Shown: one piece after another, positions 1 to 6,385 of the stretch
How the letters are laid out: every line of letters starts with the position of its first letter
How positions within the stretch are numbered: position 1 is the stretch's first letter
From: Corynebacterium kroppenstedtii
GTDB lineage: Bacteria > Actinomycetota > Actinomycetes > Mycobacteriales > Mycobacteriaceae
Reading direction: 5' to 3'
DNA length: 11,329 nucleotides
Assembly: GCF_003243515.1 (NCBI RefSeq)
Contig: NZ_QFRA01000046.1
Location: forward strand, 1-11,329
Made by a program: the position numbers and the translations under genes
The notes under the pieces: model-generated
Database searches by the model: none
Seen by the model: the letters and a program-made list of their open reading frames with translations, nothing else
Told to the model about the DNA's origin: nothing

Positions 1-384
1 ACCGAGCATCAGCTGGCCCGGAGTGCGCGCGAAAAGCCATACAGAAATGATCCCGACAACGACGTAAACGATGATGTTCGTCGTGGCGGCAAAATTGCCC
101 CACACCAGTTCGGTTTGTTTTCCGTCGCTCGACGGCGGCCCCACGATATAAAACAGAATTCCTGTGATGGCCATGGACACGAGCCAATCCAAGACCACTC
201 CACCGCACCGTCGCATAATCGACGCTTGCGACCCCGAGCCTGATTTTGTCAGCCCCAGTTTCTCGCCGGGCCATCGCGACTGAACAAGCCCGTCGTTCTC
301 ACCGGGAATTTGTGGCCCTTCAAGCCAACTCGTGCGTTCTGATCGCTGGTTGTTCTTTCGCTCGCGTGCCCGATCCTTTGCCAT
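1..384 (-). CDS. RDD-family integral membrane protein (C-terminal part beyond the window edge)
   Basis: Reading the minus strand from the ATG at 384-382 gives 128 codons with no stop before the edge, so the C-terminus is missing. The protein opens with a basic, hydrophilic stretch (MAKDRARERKNNQR) and then SWLEGPQIPGEN, a cytoplasmic leader I recall from the corynebacterial RDD protein encoded beside glnA. A first hydrophobic helix spans about residues 61-82 and contains the Arg/Asp signature (RRCGGVVLDWLV). A second spans about 97-119 and ends in RTPGQLMLG, the typical RDD 'TPGK/Q' turn. RDD proteins are small membrane proteins of mostly unknown or transport-related function, so I assign none. 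AGGTAAAG lies upstream of the ATG. In-frame GTG codons at 393-391 and 405-403 are possible longer starts. The gene is divergent from glnA. Family call is confident; function is unknown. Confidence 0.8.
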   Translation of the reverse strand, partial: MAKDRARERKNNQRSERTSWLEGPQIPGENDGLVQSRWPGEKLGLTKSGSGSQASIMRRCGGVVLDWLVSMAITGILFYIVGPPSSDGKQTELVWGNFAATTNIIVYVVVGIISVWLFARTPGQLMLG

Positions 385-445
385 AGGACGCACTTTACCT
401 GTCACATCTTTTCGACGGCAGCTGGCTCGTCGTAGGTCGGCAATT

Positions 446-490
446 GCCAGCACCCCACTTGTCGCCTCCACTGTGCCAGCACCCCCACTT
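446..490. repeat. Direct repeat, two copies, upstream of glnA
   Basis: GCCAGCACCCCACTT at 446-460 recurs at 475-490 as GCCAGCACCCCCACTT, with one extra C. The copies start 29 bp apart, close to three helical turns. They may be paired binding sites for a regulator of glnA or of the RDD gene, or a simple duplication. The second copy lies inside the inverted repeat CCTCCAC (465-471) / GTGGAGG (493-499). Confidence 0.6.
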
Positions 491-628
491 TTGTGGAGGA
501 GATCGCGTCTGTCCAGGACGTAACATTAACGAAACATCTCTTTATCCCCAGAGCAACACCTTTACTTTAAAGTGGAAAGTAATGCTCGGTCACTTACAGA
601 TATTCCCGACCGACCGAGAGAAATCTGC

Positions 629-634
629 GAGGAG
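629..634 (+). promoter_or_regulatory. Ribosome binding site of glnA (supports the GTG start)
   Basis: GAGGAG lies 5 nt before the GTG at 640-642. The spacing fits translation from GTG, and the resulting N-terminus (MAFTNAEDVTKYIKD) has the length normal for GlnA1, so the GTG is the likely true start. Confidence 0.8.
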
Positions 635-639
635 TCACA

Positions 640-2076
640 GTGGCTTTCACTAATGCTGAAGATGTCACCAAGTACATCAAAGATAACGACGTCGAGTTCG
701 TCGACATTCGCTTCACGGATGTCCCCGGCGTCGAGCAGCACTTCACCATTCCAGCCAATGCTTTCGATGAAGACGTCATCAACGAAGGACTCGCTTTCGA
801 TGGTTCATCCGTCCGAGGATTCACCACAATCGACGAATCCGACATGGCCCTCATGCCAGACCTGGCGACAGCCCAGCTCGATCCGTTCCGCAAAGCGAAG
901 ACGTTGAACATGAAGTTCTTCGTCCACGATCCGCTGACTGGCGAAGCCTTCTCCCGTGACCCACGTAACGTTGCCCGCAAGGCAGAAGAGTACCTCGCCT
1001 CCACCGGCATCGCTGACACCTGCTTCTTCGGCGCTGAAGCTGAATTCTATATCTTCGATTCCGTACGGTACAGCACCGACATTAACAACGCCTTCTACGA
1101 AGTTGATTCCGTCGAGGGCTGGTGGAACCGAGACGCGGAAGAAGAGCGTGACGGGTCCGAGAACCTCGGCTACAAGACCCGCATCAAGGGTGGCTACTTC
1201 CCCGTCGCTCCGTACGATCACTTCCAGGATCTCCGCGACGACATGTCCCGCAACCTGATCAACGCTGGGTTTGAGCTTGAGCGTGCTCACCACGAGGTCG
1301 GTACCGGCGGGCAGCAGGAAATCAACTACAAATTCAACACCCTGCTTCACGCTGCCGATGACCTGCAGACATTCAAGTACATCATCAAGAACACCGCATG
1401 GCAGGAAGGCAAGTCCGCCACCTTCATGGCGAAGCCCCTCGCCGGTGACAATGGTTCCGGTATGCACGCTCACCAGTCACTCTGGAAGAACGGCTCACCG
1501 CTGTTCTACGACGAGGCTGGCTACGGCGGACTGTCCGACACCGCCCGCTACTACATCGGCGGCATCCTGAAGCACGCTGGTTCAGTGTTAGCCTTCACCA
1601 ACCCCACGCTGAACTCCTACCACCGCCTGGTTCCTGGCTTCGAGGCCCCCATCAACCTGGTGTACTCGCAGCGTAACCGCTCAGCAGCGATCCGTATTCC
1701 GATCTCCGGATCCAATCCGAAGGCAAAGCGCGTCGAATTCCGTGCACCGGACCCGACGGGTAACCCCTACTTCGGTTTCGCGGCGATGATGATGGCCGGC
1801 TTGGACGGCATCAAGAACCGCATCGAGCCGCACGCTCCGGTTGACAAAGACCTCTACGAGCTCCCGCCCGAGGAGGCCGCTGACATCCCGCAGGCTCCCA
1901 CCAGCCTCGAGGCAGCCCTGGCTTCCCTAGAGAAGGACCACGACTTCCTCACCGAGGGCGACGTCTTCACCGAGGACCTCCTGGATACGTACCTCAAGTA
2001 CAAGTTCGACAACGAGATCTCGCCGGTCCGCTTACGCCCGACCCCGCAAGAGTTCGAAATGTACTACGACTGCTAA
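640..2076 (+). CDS. glnA: Glutamine synthetase type I, adenylylatable (GSI-beta)
   Basis: This cytosolic enzyme joins ammonium to glutamate with ATP to give glutamine, and family members are dodecamers. The 478-residue length is standard for GlnA1. Visible motifs are the latch loop DGSS (54-57), the metal-binding FGAEAEFYIF (130-139), EVGTGGQQEI (219-228), the ATP/metal motif NGSGMHAHQS (271-280), NPTLNSYHRLVPGFEAP (321-337), RNRSAAIRIP (345-354) and RVEFRAPDP (364-372). Tyr406 in DLYELPPEE matches the adenylylation tyrosine of the GSI-beta class, so the enzyme should be controlled by the glnE product encoded at 7138-10518. The start is GTG with a good ribosome binding site. The gene is divergent from the RDD gene and ends in a strong shared terminator. 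Transcriptional control by AmtR is expected from relatives but is not evident in the upstream sequence. Confidence 0.98.
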   Translation: MAFTNAEDVTKYIKDNDVEFVDIRFTDVPGVEQHFTIPANAFDEDVINEGLAFDGSSVRGFTTIDESDMALMPDLATAQLDPFRKAKTLNMKFFVHDPLTGEAFSRDPRNVARKAEEYLASTGIADTCFFGAEAEFYIFDSVRYSTDINNAFYEVDSVEGWWNRDAEEERDGSENLGYKTRIKGGYFPVAPYDHFQDLRDDMSRNLINAGFELERAHHEVGTGGQQEINYKFNTLLHAADDLQTFKYIIKNTAWQEGKSATFMAKPLAGDNGSGMHAHQSLWKNGSPLFYDEAGYGGLSDTARYYIGGILKHAGSVLAFTNPTLNSYHRLVPGFEAPINLVYSQRNRSAAIRIPISGSNPKAKRVEFRAPDPTGNPYFGFAAMMMAGLDGIKNRIEPHAPVDKDLYELPPEEAADIPQAPTSLEAALASLEKDHDFLTEGDVFTEDLLDTYLKYKFDNEISPVRLRPTPQEFEMYYDC

Positions 2077-2117
2077 ACAACAAGGGCATATAGGCAGCTA
2101 GCAGCAGTTAGCACGCA

Positions 2118-2159
2118 AAAACCCGGTGTCCTCGCATATCAACGAGGGCAACGGGTTTT
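2118..2159. terminator. Bidirectional intrinsic terminator between glnA and thrC
   Basis: A long stem pairs 2118-2134 (AAAACCCG...CCTCG) with 2143-2159 (CGAGG...CGGGTTTT), with one mismatch (2126/2151), one G-T pair (2129/2148) and the 8-nt loop CATATCAA. The stem ends in TTTT on the plus strand, and the AAAAA at 2117-2121 gives a U-tract on the minus strand. It can therefore end transcription of both converging genes, and lies 41 nt past the glnA stop and 41 nt past the thrC stop. Confidence 0.9.
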
Positions 2160-2200
2160 CTATGTCTTCAAGGGGATCATGCAATCCCAGCCGTGAGCGC

Positions 2201-3649
2201 CTAATTCGTCACATCTGATTGAGCTATGGACTCGCGAATGAAGTCCTTCACCGCGTTAGCATCATTAGGCAGATCAGCCACATGCCGGCCACCCTGCATG
2301 ATGTCAGCAAAGCGCTCTGGCGTTTCCGGTTCCTCGCCTAAAGCCTCCCGCATCGTGTCAGCAAACTTCACCGGTAGAGCCGTCTCTAAGCAAACGATCG
2401 GCGTGTGCACCGCCTCTCGCTGCTGCCACGCCACGGTCACGCCATCAGCAGTATGCGGGTCAATATCGACGCCATACTCATCGTGCACGCGCTTGATCGT
2501 CGCCAAGCGATCAGCATGGGTCGACTTCCCGGACCGGAAACCAAATTTCTCTGCCACCGACGGGAAAACCGGATCGTCTGAAAGGTCAAACCCGCCCTCA
2601 CGGACTCTCTTGCCGAACAGGTCTGTGGTACGGGCAACGTCGCGCCCCAGGACGTCGAAAATAAAGCGCTCGAAGTTGGACGCACGAGAAATATCCATCG
2701 AAGGGCTCGACGTCGCTAAAGTCTCGCGCGCGGATCGCACACGGTAACTACCCGTGCGGAAGAATTCATCTAAGACATCGTTCTCATTTGTTGCGACAAT
2801 GAGTTGGTCGATGGGCAGACCCATGCTCCGCGCGATATGCCCGGCGCAAATGTCCCCGAAATTGCCCGTGGGCACGCAGAAGCTGACTTTGCTCTCATTC
2901 GACTCGGTAGCGCGAATCCAACACGCCACATAGTAGACAACCTGCGCCATGAGCCTGGCCCAGTTAATCGAATTGACGGCTCCGATATAGAATTCGGCCT
3001 TGAAATCGGCATCTGATGAAATTTCTTTCACCACATCCTGGCAATCGTCGAATACACCATCTAAAGCAATATTAAAGATGTTGGGATCATCCAAGCTAAA
3101 CATTTGCGCTTGCTGGAATGGTGTCATCCGCCCGCGCGGGGTCAACATAAACACGCGAATTCCACGGCGGCCCCGCATTGCATATTCCGCCGACGAACCT
3201 GTATCCCCCGAGGTCGCACCTACAATATTCAAAGTGCTGGAGCGTCGCGATAATTCGTATTCAAACAGTTCACCCAGCAGCTGCATCGCCATGTCTTTAA
3301 ACGCCGCGGTTGGTCCTTCAGACAGATGTCCGATGAACAGGCCATCCTCCAGCTCACTGACCGGCACAATATCCGGGTCCGCAAACCGAGGAACACGGTA
3401 AGCCCGCTGAGTCATCTGCTCAATATCATCGCGCGGAATATCGTCGACAAAATAGGAAATAACTTCCGCAGCTAAGGCCGGGTATCCCTGGTCATGTAGA
3501 AGTGACCGGAATCGGGATAAATCGGATGAATTCCACTGCGGGTAGGACTCGGGGACATACAGGCCCCCGTCGGGTGCAAGACCGCGGAGCAGAATATCGG
3601 AAAACGCCACAGGCGACTGGTGTGGATCACGGGTGGAGATGTATTTCAC
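2201..3649 (-). CDS. thrC: Threonine synthase (PLP-dependent)
   Basis: This enzyme converts O-phospho-L-homoserine to L-threonine and phosphate with pyridoxal phosphate, the last step of threonine synthesis in the cytosol. The 482-residue length fits the long-form (fold type II, class I) synthase of corynebacteria. The N-terminus MKYISTRDP and APDGGLYVPE (25-34) are typical. The PLP lysine is Lys118 in GPTAAFKDMAMQLLGE, and GATSGDTGSSAEYA (144-157) and PTGNFGDICAG are the phosphate/cofactor loops. The start is GTG at 3649-3647. Its ribosome binding site is weak (GGATCAG immediately before the GTG), but the start fits the family N-terminus. A 7-bp hairpin (3686-3705) lies in the leader. It is 102 bp downstream of pqo on the same strand, so it may have its own promoter or partial read-through from pqo. 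Enzymatically it has no obvious link to its neighbours. Confidence 0.97.
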   Translation of the reverse strand: MKYISTRDPHQSPVAFSDILLRGLAPDGGLYVPESYPQWNSSDLSRFRSLLHDQGYPALAAEVISYFVDDIPRDDIEQMTQRAYRVPRFADPDIVPVSELEDGLFIGHLSEGPTAAFKDMAMQLLGELFEYELSRRSSTLNIVGATSGDTGSSAEYAMRGRRGIRVFMLTPRGRMTPFQQAQMFSLDDPNIFNIALDGVFDDCQDVVKEISSDADFKAEFYIGAVNSINWARLMAQVVYYVACWIRATESNESKVSFCVPTGNFGDICAGHIARSMGLPIDQLIVATNENDVLDEFFRTGSYRVRSARETLATSSPSMDISRASNFERFIFDVLGRDVARTTDLFGKRVREGGFDLSDDPVFPSVAEKFGFRSGKSTHADRLATIKRVHDEYGVDIDPHTADGVTVAWQQREAVHTPIVCLETALPVKFADTMREALGEEPETPERFADIMQGGRHVADLPNDANAVKDFIRESIAQSDVTN

Positions 3650-3685
3650 CTGATCCAGCCTAGTCGACTGTGGCGTTAAACCATG

Positions 3686-3705
3686 CCCGATGCAGATTCA
3701 TCGGG
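3686..3705 (-). promoter_or_regulatory. Hairpin between pqo and thrC (thrC leader or weak pqo terminator)
   Basis: CCCGATG (3686-3692) pairs perfectly with CATCGGG (3699-3705) around a 6-nt loop. Read on the minus strand, the stem is followed by CATGGTTTAA rather than a clean U-run, so termination would be weak. It ends about 36 nt before the thrC GTG, a place where a leader hairpin could modulate expression. Which role applies cannot be decided from sequence. Confidence 0.45.
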
Positions 3706-3736
3706 AAATTACACGAAATTTAACCAATCCGGTTAT

Positions 3737-3763
3737 TAGCCAATTCCGTGACTAGCCAATTCC
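3737..3763 (-). repeat. Short tandem duplication spanning the pqo stop codon
   Basis: TAGCCAATTCC occurs at 3737-3747 and again at 3753-3763, 16 bp apart. On the minus strand the 16-bp unit GGAATTGGCTAGTCAC is followed by GGAATTGGCTAATAAC, 14 of 16 identical. The first copy encodes the last pqo codons (Gly-Ile-Gly-stop) and the second repeats them out of frame just past the stop. It looks like a recent slippage duplication at the gene end. Confidence 0.7.
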
Positions 3764-5509
3764 CTTAAATCCGGAAGGACGAGGAATATTACGCAGGTTC
3801 GAGTTCGCGATGTTAATCATCTTGCCGACGCCACCGTCGAGCACAGTGCGAACAGCAGCCTTAGTGAAGCCGCTCACCTGCTCCAGGGAGATGTCCGGCG
3901 GGATCGACAGCGCGTTCGGATCGGTCTGGACATCAATCAACACCGGGCCTGAGTGGGCCAGCGCCTCTTGAAGCGTCGAGCGAACGTCCTTCGGATCCTC
4001 CACACGGTAGGACTTGATTCCCACCGCGCGAGCAATGTCAGCGTAATTGAACTTCGCGTGGTCAGTTCCGAAATCGGGGATACCCTGGACCATCATTTCG
4101 AGCTTGACCATGCCCAGCGTGGAGTTGTTGAAGACCACCATCTTGATGGGCAGCTGGTGGAGCTTCACCGTCAACAGCTCACCCATCAGCATGGAGAGCC
4201 CACCATCGCCGGACATCGAAATGACCTGGCGCTTGCGATCCGCAGCCTGTGCGCCGATCGCCTGCGGCAAGGCGTTCGCCATCGTCCCGTGGCGGTAGGA
4301 CGCCAACAGACGACGGTTCGGGCCGGCCATGATGTAGCGTGCGTGCCACACGTTGCACATACCGGTGTCGGCCGTGAAGATGGCGTCGTCGTCGGCCAAG
4401 TCGTCCAGGTTGTACGCCAAGAATTCGGGGTGAATCGGCGTGTGCTTGGACACGTTCTTGGTGTACGCAGAAATGACGTGCTTCAGGTTCCGCTGCTGCT
4501 TCTTGAGCATGGAATCGAGGAAGCTGCGGTCGGTCTTTTCCTTCAACAGCGGCAGCAGCTCCGCCATGGTGGACTTCACGTCGCCAACAACCGGATACTC
4601 GACGTGGGTGCGTCGACCAATGTGAGCACCGTTAATGTCGATCTGCGCGGTGGGTGTCGTCGGCAAGAAGTCGGTGTAGGGGAAGTCGGTACCGACCAAG
4701 ATCAAAAGGTCAGCGTTGTCGAATGCTGCAGTACATGCACCGTAACCGAGGAGGCCGGACATACCGACGTCATACGGGTTGTCGTAGTGCAGAACTTCCT
4801 TGCCGGCGTACGAGTGCCCGACAGGCGACTTAATCTTCTCCGCAACGGCGAAGAGCTCATCGCGGGCACCGGCACAACCGATACCGCCGAACATCGTCAC
4901 CTTGTCAGCCTTGTTAATTGCATCGGCAAGGTCGCGGAGCTGCTTCCGGCTGGGGTGCACTTCCCCGTTCTGAACAGAGAAATTACCTTCCAGCGACGGG
5001 GTCTCCACGGCCTCCTGCATAGAGATGTCACCAGGGAAGGACACCACAGACACACCGTGGCCAGCCAAGGTCGACTGGATGGCGGCGTGAATACAGCGGC
5101 CCGCCTGAGCAGCTGAGTTCACCAATTCGCAGTACCCAGAGCATTCTTCAAAAAGCTTTTCGGGGTGCGTCTCTTGGAAGAAACCGGAACCGATTTCCTT
5201 CGACGGGATCTGGCTAGCGAGGGCCAAGACCTTCCCACCGTTGCGGTGAGCGTCGTACAGCCCCTGAATCATGTGTGTGTTACCCGGACCACACGATCCA
5301 GCACACACGGAGAGCTCGCCAGTAATGAGGGAGTGAGCACCGGCCGCGAAGGCAGCAGACTCCTCGTTATAGCAGTGAACCCACTCAATTGAACTTTGCC
5401 GGATAGCATCAACAATCGGGTTAAGACTGTCGCCCACCAAGCCGAACACTCTGCTAACGCCTTGCTTTTCTAGGGCATCTACTAGCTGTTCTGCGACATT
5501 ACGTGCCAT
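3752..5509 (-). CDS. pqo: Pyruvate:quinone oxidoreductase (pyruvate dehydrogenase, quinone; PoxB type)
   Basis: This peripheral membrane flavoenzyme uses thiamine diphosphate and FAD to convert pyruvate to acetate and CO2, passing electrons to menaquinone or ubiquinone. The 585-residue protein has the three-domain ThDP-enzyme layout. Residues 1-170 form the N-terminal PYR-type domain, with the conserved glutamate in YNEESAAFAAGA (47-58) and GSCGPGNTHMIQGLYDA (71-87). A central FAD/nucleotide domain covers about 185-345. The C-terminal ThDP-binding domain carries GDGG (434-437) ending in NN (461-462). The C-terminal tail after about 545 would be the lipid-binding segment seen in PoxB, including NIANSNLRNIPRPSG. 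ATG at 5509-5507 follows AGGAAGG (5522-5516) at 6-nt spacing. It is divergent from a MarR-type regulator, a plausible controller. Acetolactate synthase-like enzymes share the fold, but the N-terminal FGLVGDSLN and whole-length similarity favour PoxB/Pqo. Confidence 0.94.
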   Translation of the reverse strand: MARNVAEQLVDALEKQGVSRVFGLVGDSLNPIVDAIRQSSIEWVHCYNEESAAFAAGAHSLITGELSVCAGSCGPGNTHMIQGLYDAHRNGGKVLALASQIPSKEIGSGFFQETHPEKLFEECSGYCELVNSAAQAGRCIHAAIQSTLAGHGVSVVSFPGDISMQEAVETPSLEGNFSVQNGEVHPSRKQLRDLADAINKADKVTMFGGIGCAGARDELFAVAEKIKSPVGHSYAGKEVLHYDNPYDVGMSGLLGYGACTAAFDNADLLILVGTDFPYTDFLPTTPTAQIDINGAHIGRRTHVEYPVVGDVKSTMAELLPLLKEKTDRSFLDSMLKKQQRNLKHVISAYTKNVSKHTPIHPEFLAYNLDDLADDDAIFTADTGMCNVWHARYIMAGPNRRLLASYRHGTMANALPQAIGAQAADRKRQVISMSGDGGLSMLMGELLTVKLHQLPIKMVVFNNSTLGMVKLEMMVQGIPDFGTDHAKFNYADIARAVGIKSYRVEDPKDVRSTLQEALAHSGPVLIDVQTDPNALSIPPDISLEQVSGFTKAAVRTVLDGGVGKMINIANSNLRNIPRPSGFKGIG

Positions 5510-5515
5510 TAATTA

Positions 5516-5522
5516 CCTTCCT
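5516..5522 (-). promoter_or_regulatory. Ribosome binding site of pqo
   Basis: The minus strand reads AGGAAGG followed by 6 nt (TAATTA) and ATG. This near-ideal Shine-Dalgarno contrasts with its absence in front of the divergent marR gene. Confidence 0.8.
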
Positions 5523-5560
5523 AAGGTTCTTAACACTTTCTGAGGTACCACGAGCTTAAG

Positions 5561-5590
5561 GTCTCCAAGGATCTCCACAAGTCTCCATGG
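5561..5590. repeat. Three 10-bp phased repeats (TCTCCA core) in the pqo leader region
   Basis: Three consecutive decamers, GTCTCCAAGG, ATCTCCACAA and GTCTCCATGG, share TCTCCA at the same position, which puts the core on one face of the helix. The last copy runs into the palindrome CTCCATGGAG (5583-5592). They lie about 50-80 bp before the pqo start. Confidence 0.6.
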
Positions 5591-5664
5591 AGGATGTATC
5601 AAAAGATCAGCCCGGGTAAACCGTTCGCGATACTGTGTCTACTCCCCTTGCCACATAGAGAGCA

Positions 5665-5682
5665 ACGCGCTTCACCGCGCGT
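5665..5682. promoter_or_regulatory. Candidate MarR operator (18-bp dyad)
   Basis: ACGCGC (5665-5670) and GCGCGT (5677-5682) are perfect 6-bp inverted arms around the 6-bp spacer TTCACC. Overall length and symmetry fit MarR-family operators, which are usually 16-20 bp dyads. It sits between pqo and the marR gene. Binding by this particular regulator is inference. Confidence 0.4.
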
Positions 5683-5857
5683 ACACACCGCTATTTATGA
5701 TACATCAACTAACAAAGGTGCATTTTACCTATCTACCTGCGCGAATAACATTCAATTGAGACCTACCTAACATGGCTATATTCAATGTGACTTTCACCGA
5801 GAGATATCGCGCGGACCCTAGCCCAGACTTACACAGCGAACGCCACCTACTACACCG

Positions 5858-5863
5858 TATGAT
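5858..5863 (+). promoter_or_regulatory. Candidate -10 box of a leaderless marR promoter
   Basis: TATGAT matches the -10 consensus in five of six bases and ends 6 nt before the ATG at 5870, which would put the transcription start on or next to the start codon. There is no Shine-Dalgarno sequence upstream of this ATG, as expected for a leaderless transcript, a common type in actinobacteria. I see no convincing -35 box. Confidence 0.5.
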
Positions 5864-5869
5864 GACAAC

Positions 5870-6385
5870 ATGTCCGATTCTTCCGCGATCTGGCTGAGCC
5901 CGCAGCAACAACACGTCTGGCGATCGTTCTTACGGTTTCATGATGAACTCAACACGGTGATCGCCCGACAACTACATAACGAGGGCGATCTGTCCCTCGC
6001 AGACTTTGAGGTCCTCGTCAATTTAAGCGAAGCCCCCGACGGGGAACTCCGTGTCACACTTCTGGCCGACCGTATGCTGTGGGAGCGCAGCCGACTGTCA
6101 CATCAGGTCAGCAGGATGCAGAAACGTGGTCTCGTTATTCGTAACGACGACCCTCACGACGGGCGCGCTTCTGTCGTCTCTGTCACCGATAAGGGCCGAA
6201 AAGCTATTGAGCACGTCGCTCCCGGTCACGTCGACACGGTGCGCAAGAATCTTTTCACGCAATTAGAGGATGGCGACGTCGACTATCTCTCGGGTGTTTT
6301 CGATCGGCTTCTTAACGCTATCCACACTAACAATCCTGAGATACCCACGTGTGCATGCCCACCAGCGGAGACCACGCGGACTTAG
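5870..6385 (+). CDS. MarR-family transcriptional regulator
   Basis: This is a 171-residue dimeric winged-helix DNA-binding protein of usual MarR length. The N-terminal helix (about 10-36) would form the dimer interface. The helix-turn-helix and wing cover about 58-108: LRVTLLADRML, then recognition helix SRLSHQVSRMQKRGLV, and the wing DDPHDGRASVVSVTDKGR with the conserved Asp/Arg pair. The C-terminal tail has a Cys-x-Cys pair (Cys161, Cys163, in IPTCACPPA), the only cysteines, which could be redox- or metal-sensitive, but that is speculation. The ATG has no Shine-Dalgarno and sits just after TATGAT, so translation may be leaderless. Upstream ATGs at 5859 and 5862 are out of frame. It is divergent from pqo, its most likely target besides itself. 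Its ligand is unknown. Its stop overlaps that of the gtrA-like gene by 4 bp. Confidence 0.92.
   Translation: MSDSSAIWLSPQQQHVWRSFLRFHDELNTVIARQLHNEGDLSLADFEVLVNLSEAPDGELRVTLLADRMLWERSRLSHQVSRMQKRGLVIRNDDPHDGRASVVSVTDKGRKAIEHVAPGHVDTVRKNLFTQLEDGDVDYLSGVFDRLLNAIHTNNPEIPTCACPPAETTRT

Larger units (their letters stand above)
385..639. promoter_or_regulatory. Divergent RDD/glnA intergenic region holding the glnA promoter
   Basis: This 255-bp gap separates two genes transcribed outward, so it must carry the glnA promoter and probably that of the RDD gene. Visible structures are a direct repeat (446-460 and 475-490), an inverted repeat (465-471 with 493-499), a small CCAC-TTTT-GTGG hairpin (485-496) and a perfect 10-bp palindrome ACTTTAAAGT (564-573). 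Corynebacterial glnA is usually repressed by the TetR-type regulator AmtR, but I do not see a clean AmtR box (CTAT-N6-ATAG type). No -35/-10 pair stands out enough to place the promoter. Confidence 0.5.
5510..5869. promoter_or_regulatory. pqo/marR divergent control region
   Basis: These 360 bp separate two outward-facing genes and carry both promoters. Visible elements are three TCTCCA boxes at exact 10-bp steps (5562-5587), a 9-bp inverted pair GATGTATCA (5593-5601) / TGATACATC (5698-5706), the tight dyad ACGCGC-N6-GCGCGT (5665-5682), an imperfect inverted pair ACATTCAAT (5748-5756) / ATTCAATGT (5780-5788), and a -10-like TATGAT (5858-5863) next to the marR ATG. MarR proteins typically bind dyads in the divergent region beside their own gene, so one or more of these may be its operator. 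I see no credible open reading frame here. Confidence 0.6.

Noticed and set aside
332..523. Plus-strand frame overlapping the RDD gene start and the intergenic region
   Set aside because: Arg/Ser-rich with no domain, and it overlaps the better-supported minus-strand RDD gene.
805..1473. 222-codon minus-strand frame inside glnA
   Set aside because: It is an antisense shadow of a highly conserved enzyme; the protein has no family features.
3953..5116. Long open frame (387 codons) on the plus strand inside pqo
   Set aside because: It lies antisense to a well-supported gene, has no recognisable domain or convincing ribosome site, and its Val/Arg/His-rich composition is what an antisense frame of GC-rich coding DNA gives.
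5787..5797. GTGA-CTT-TCAC as a GlxR (CRP-type) site
   Set aside because: The spacing is 3 bp instead of the 6 expected for TGTGA-N6-TCACA.
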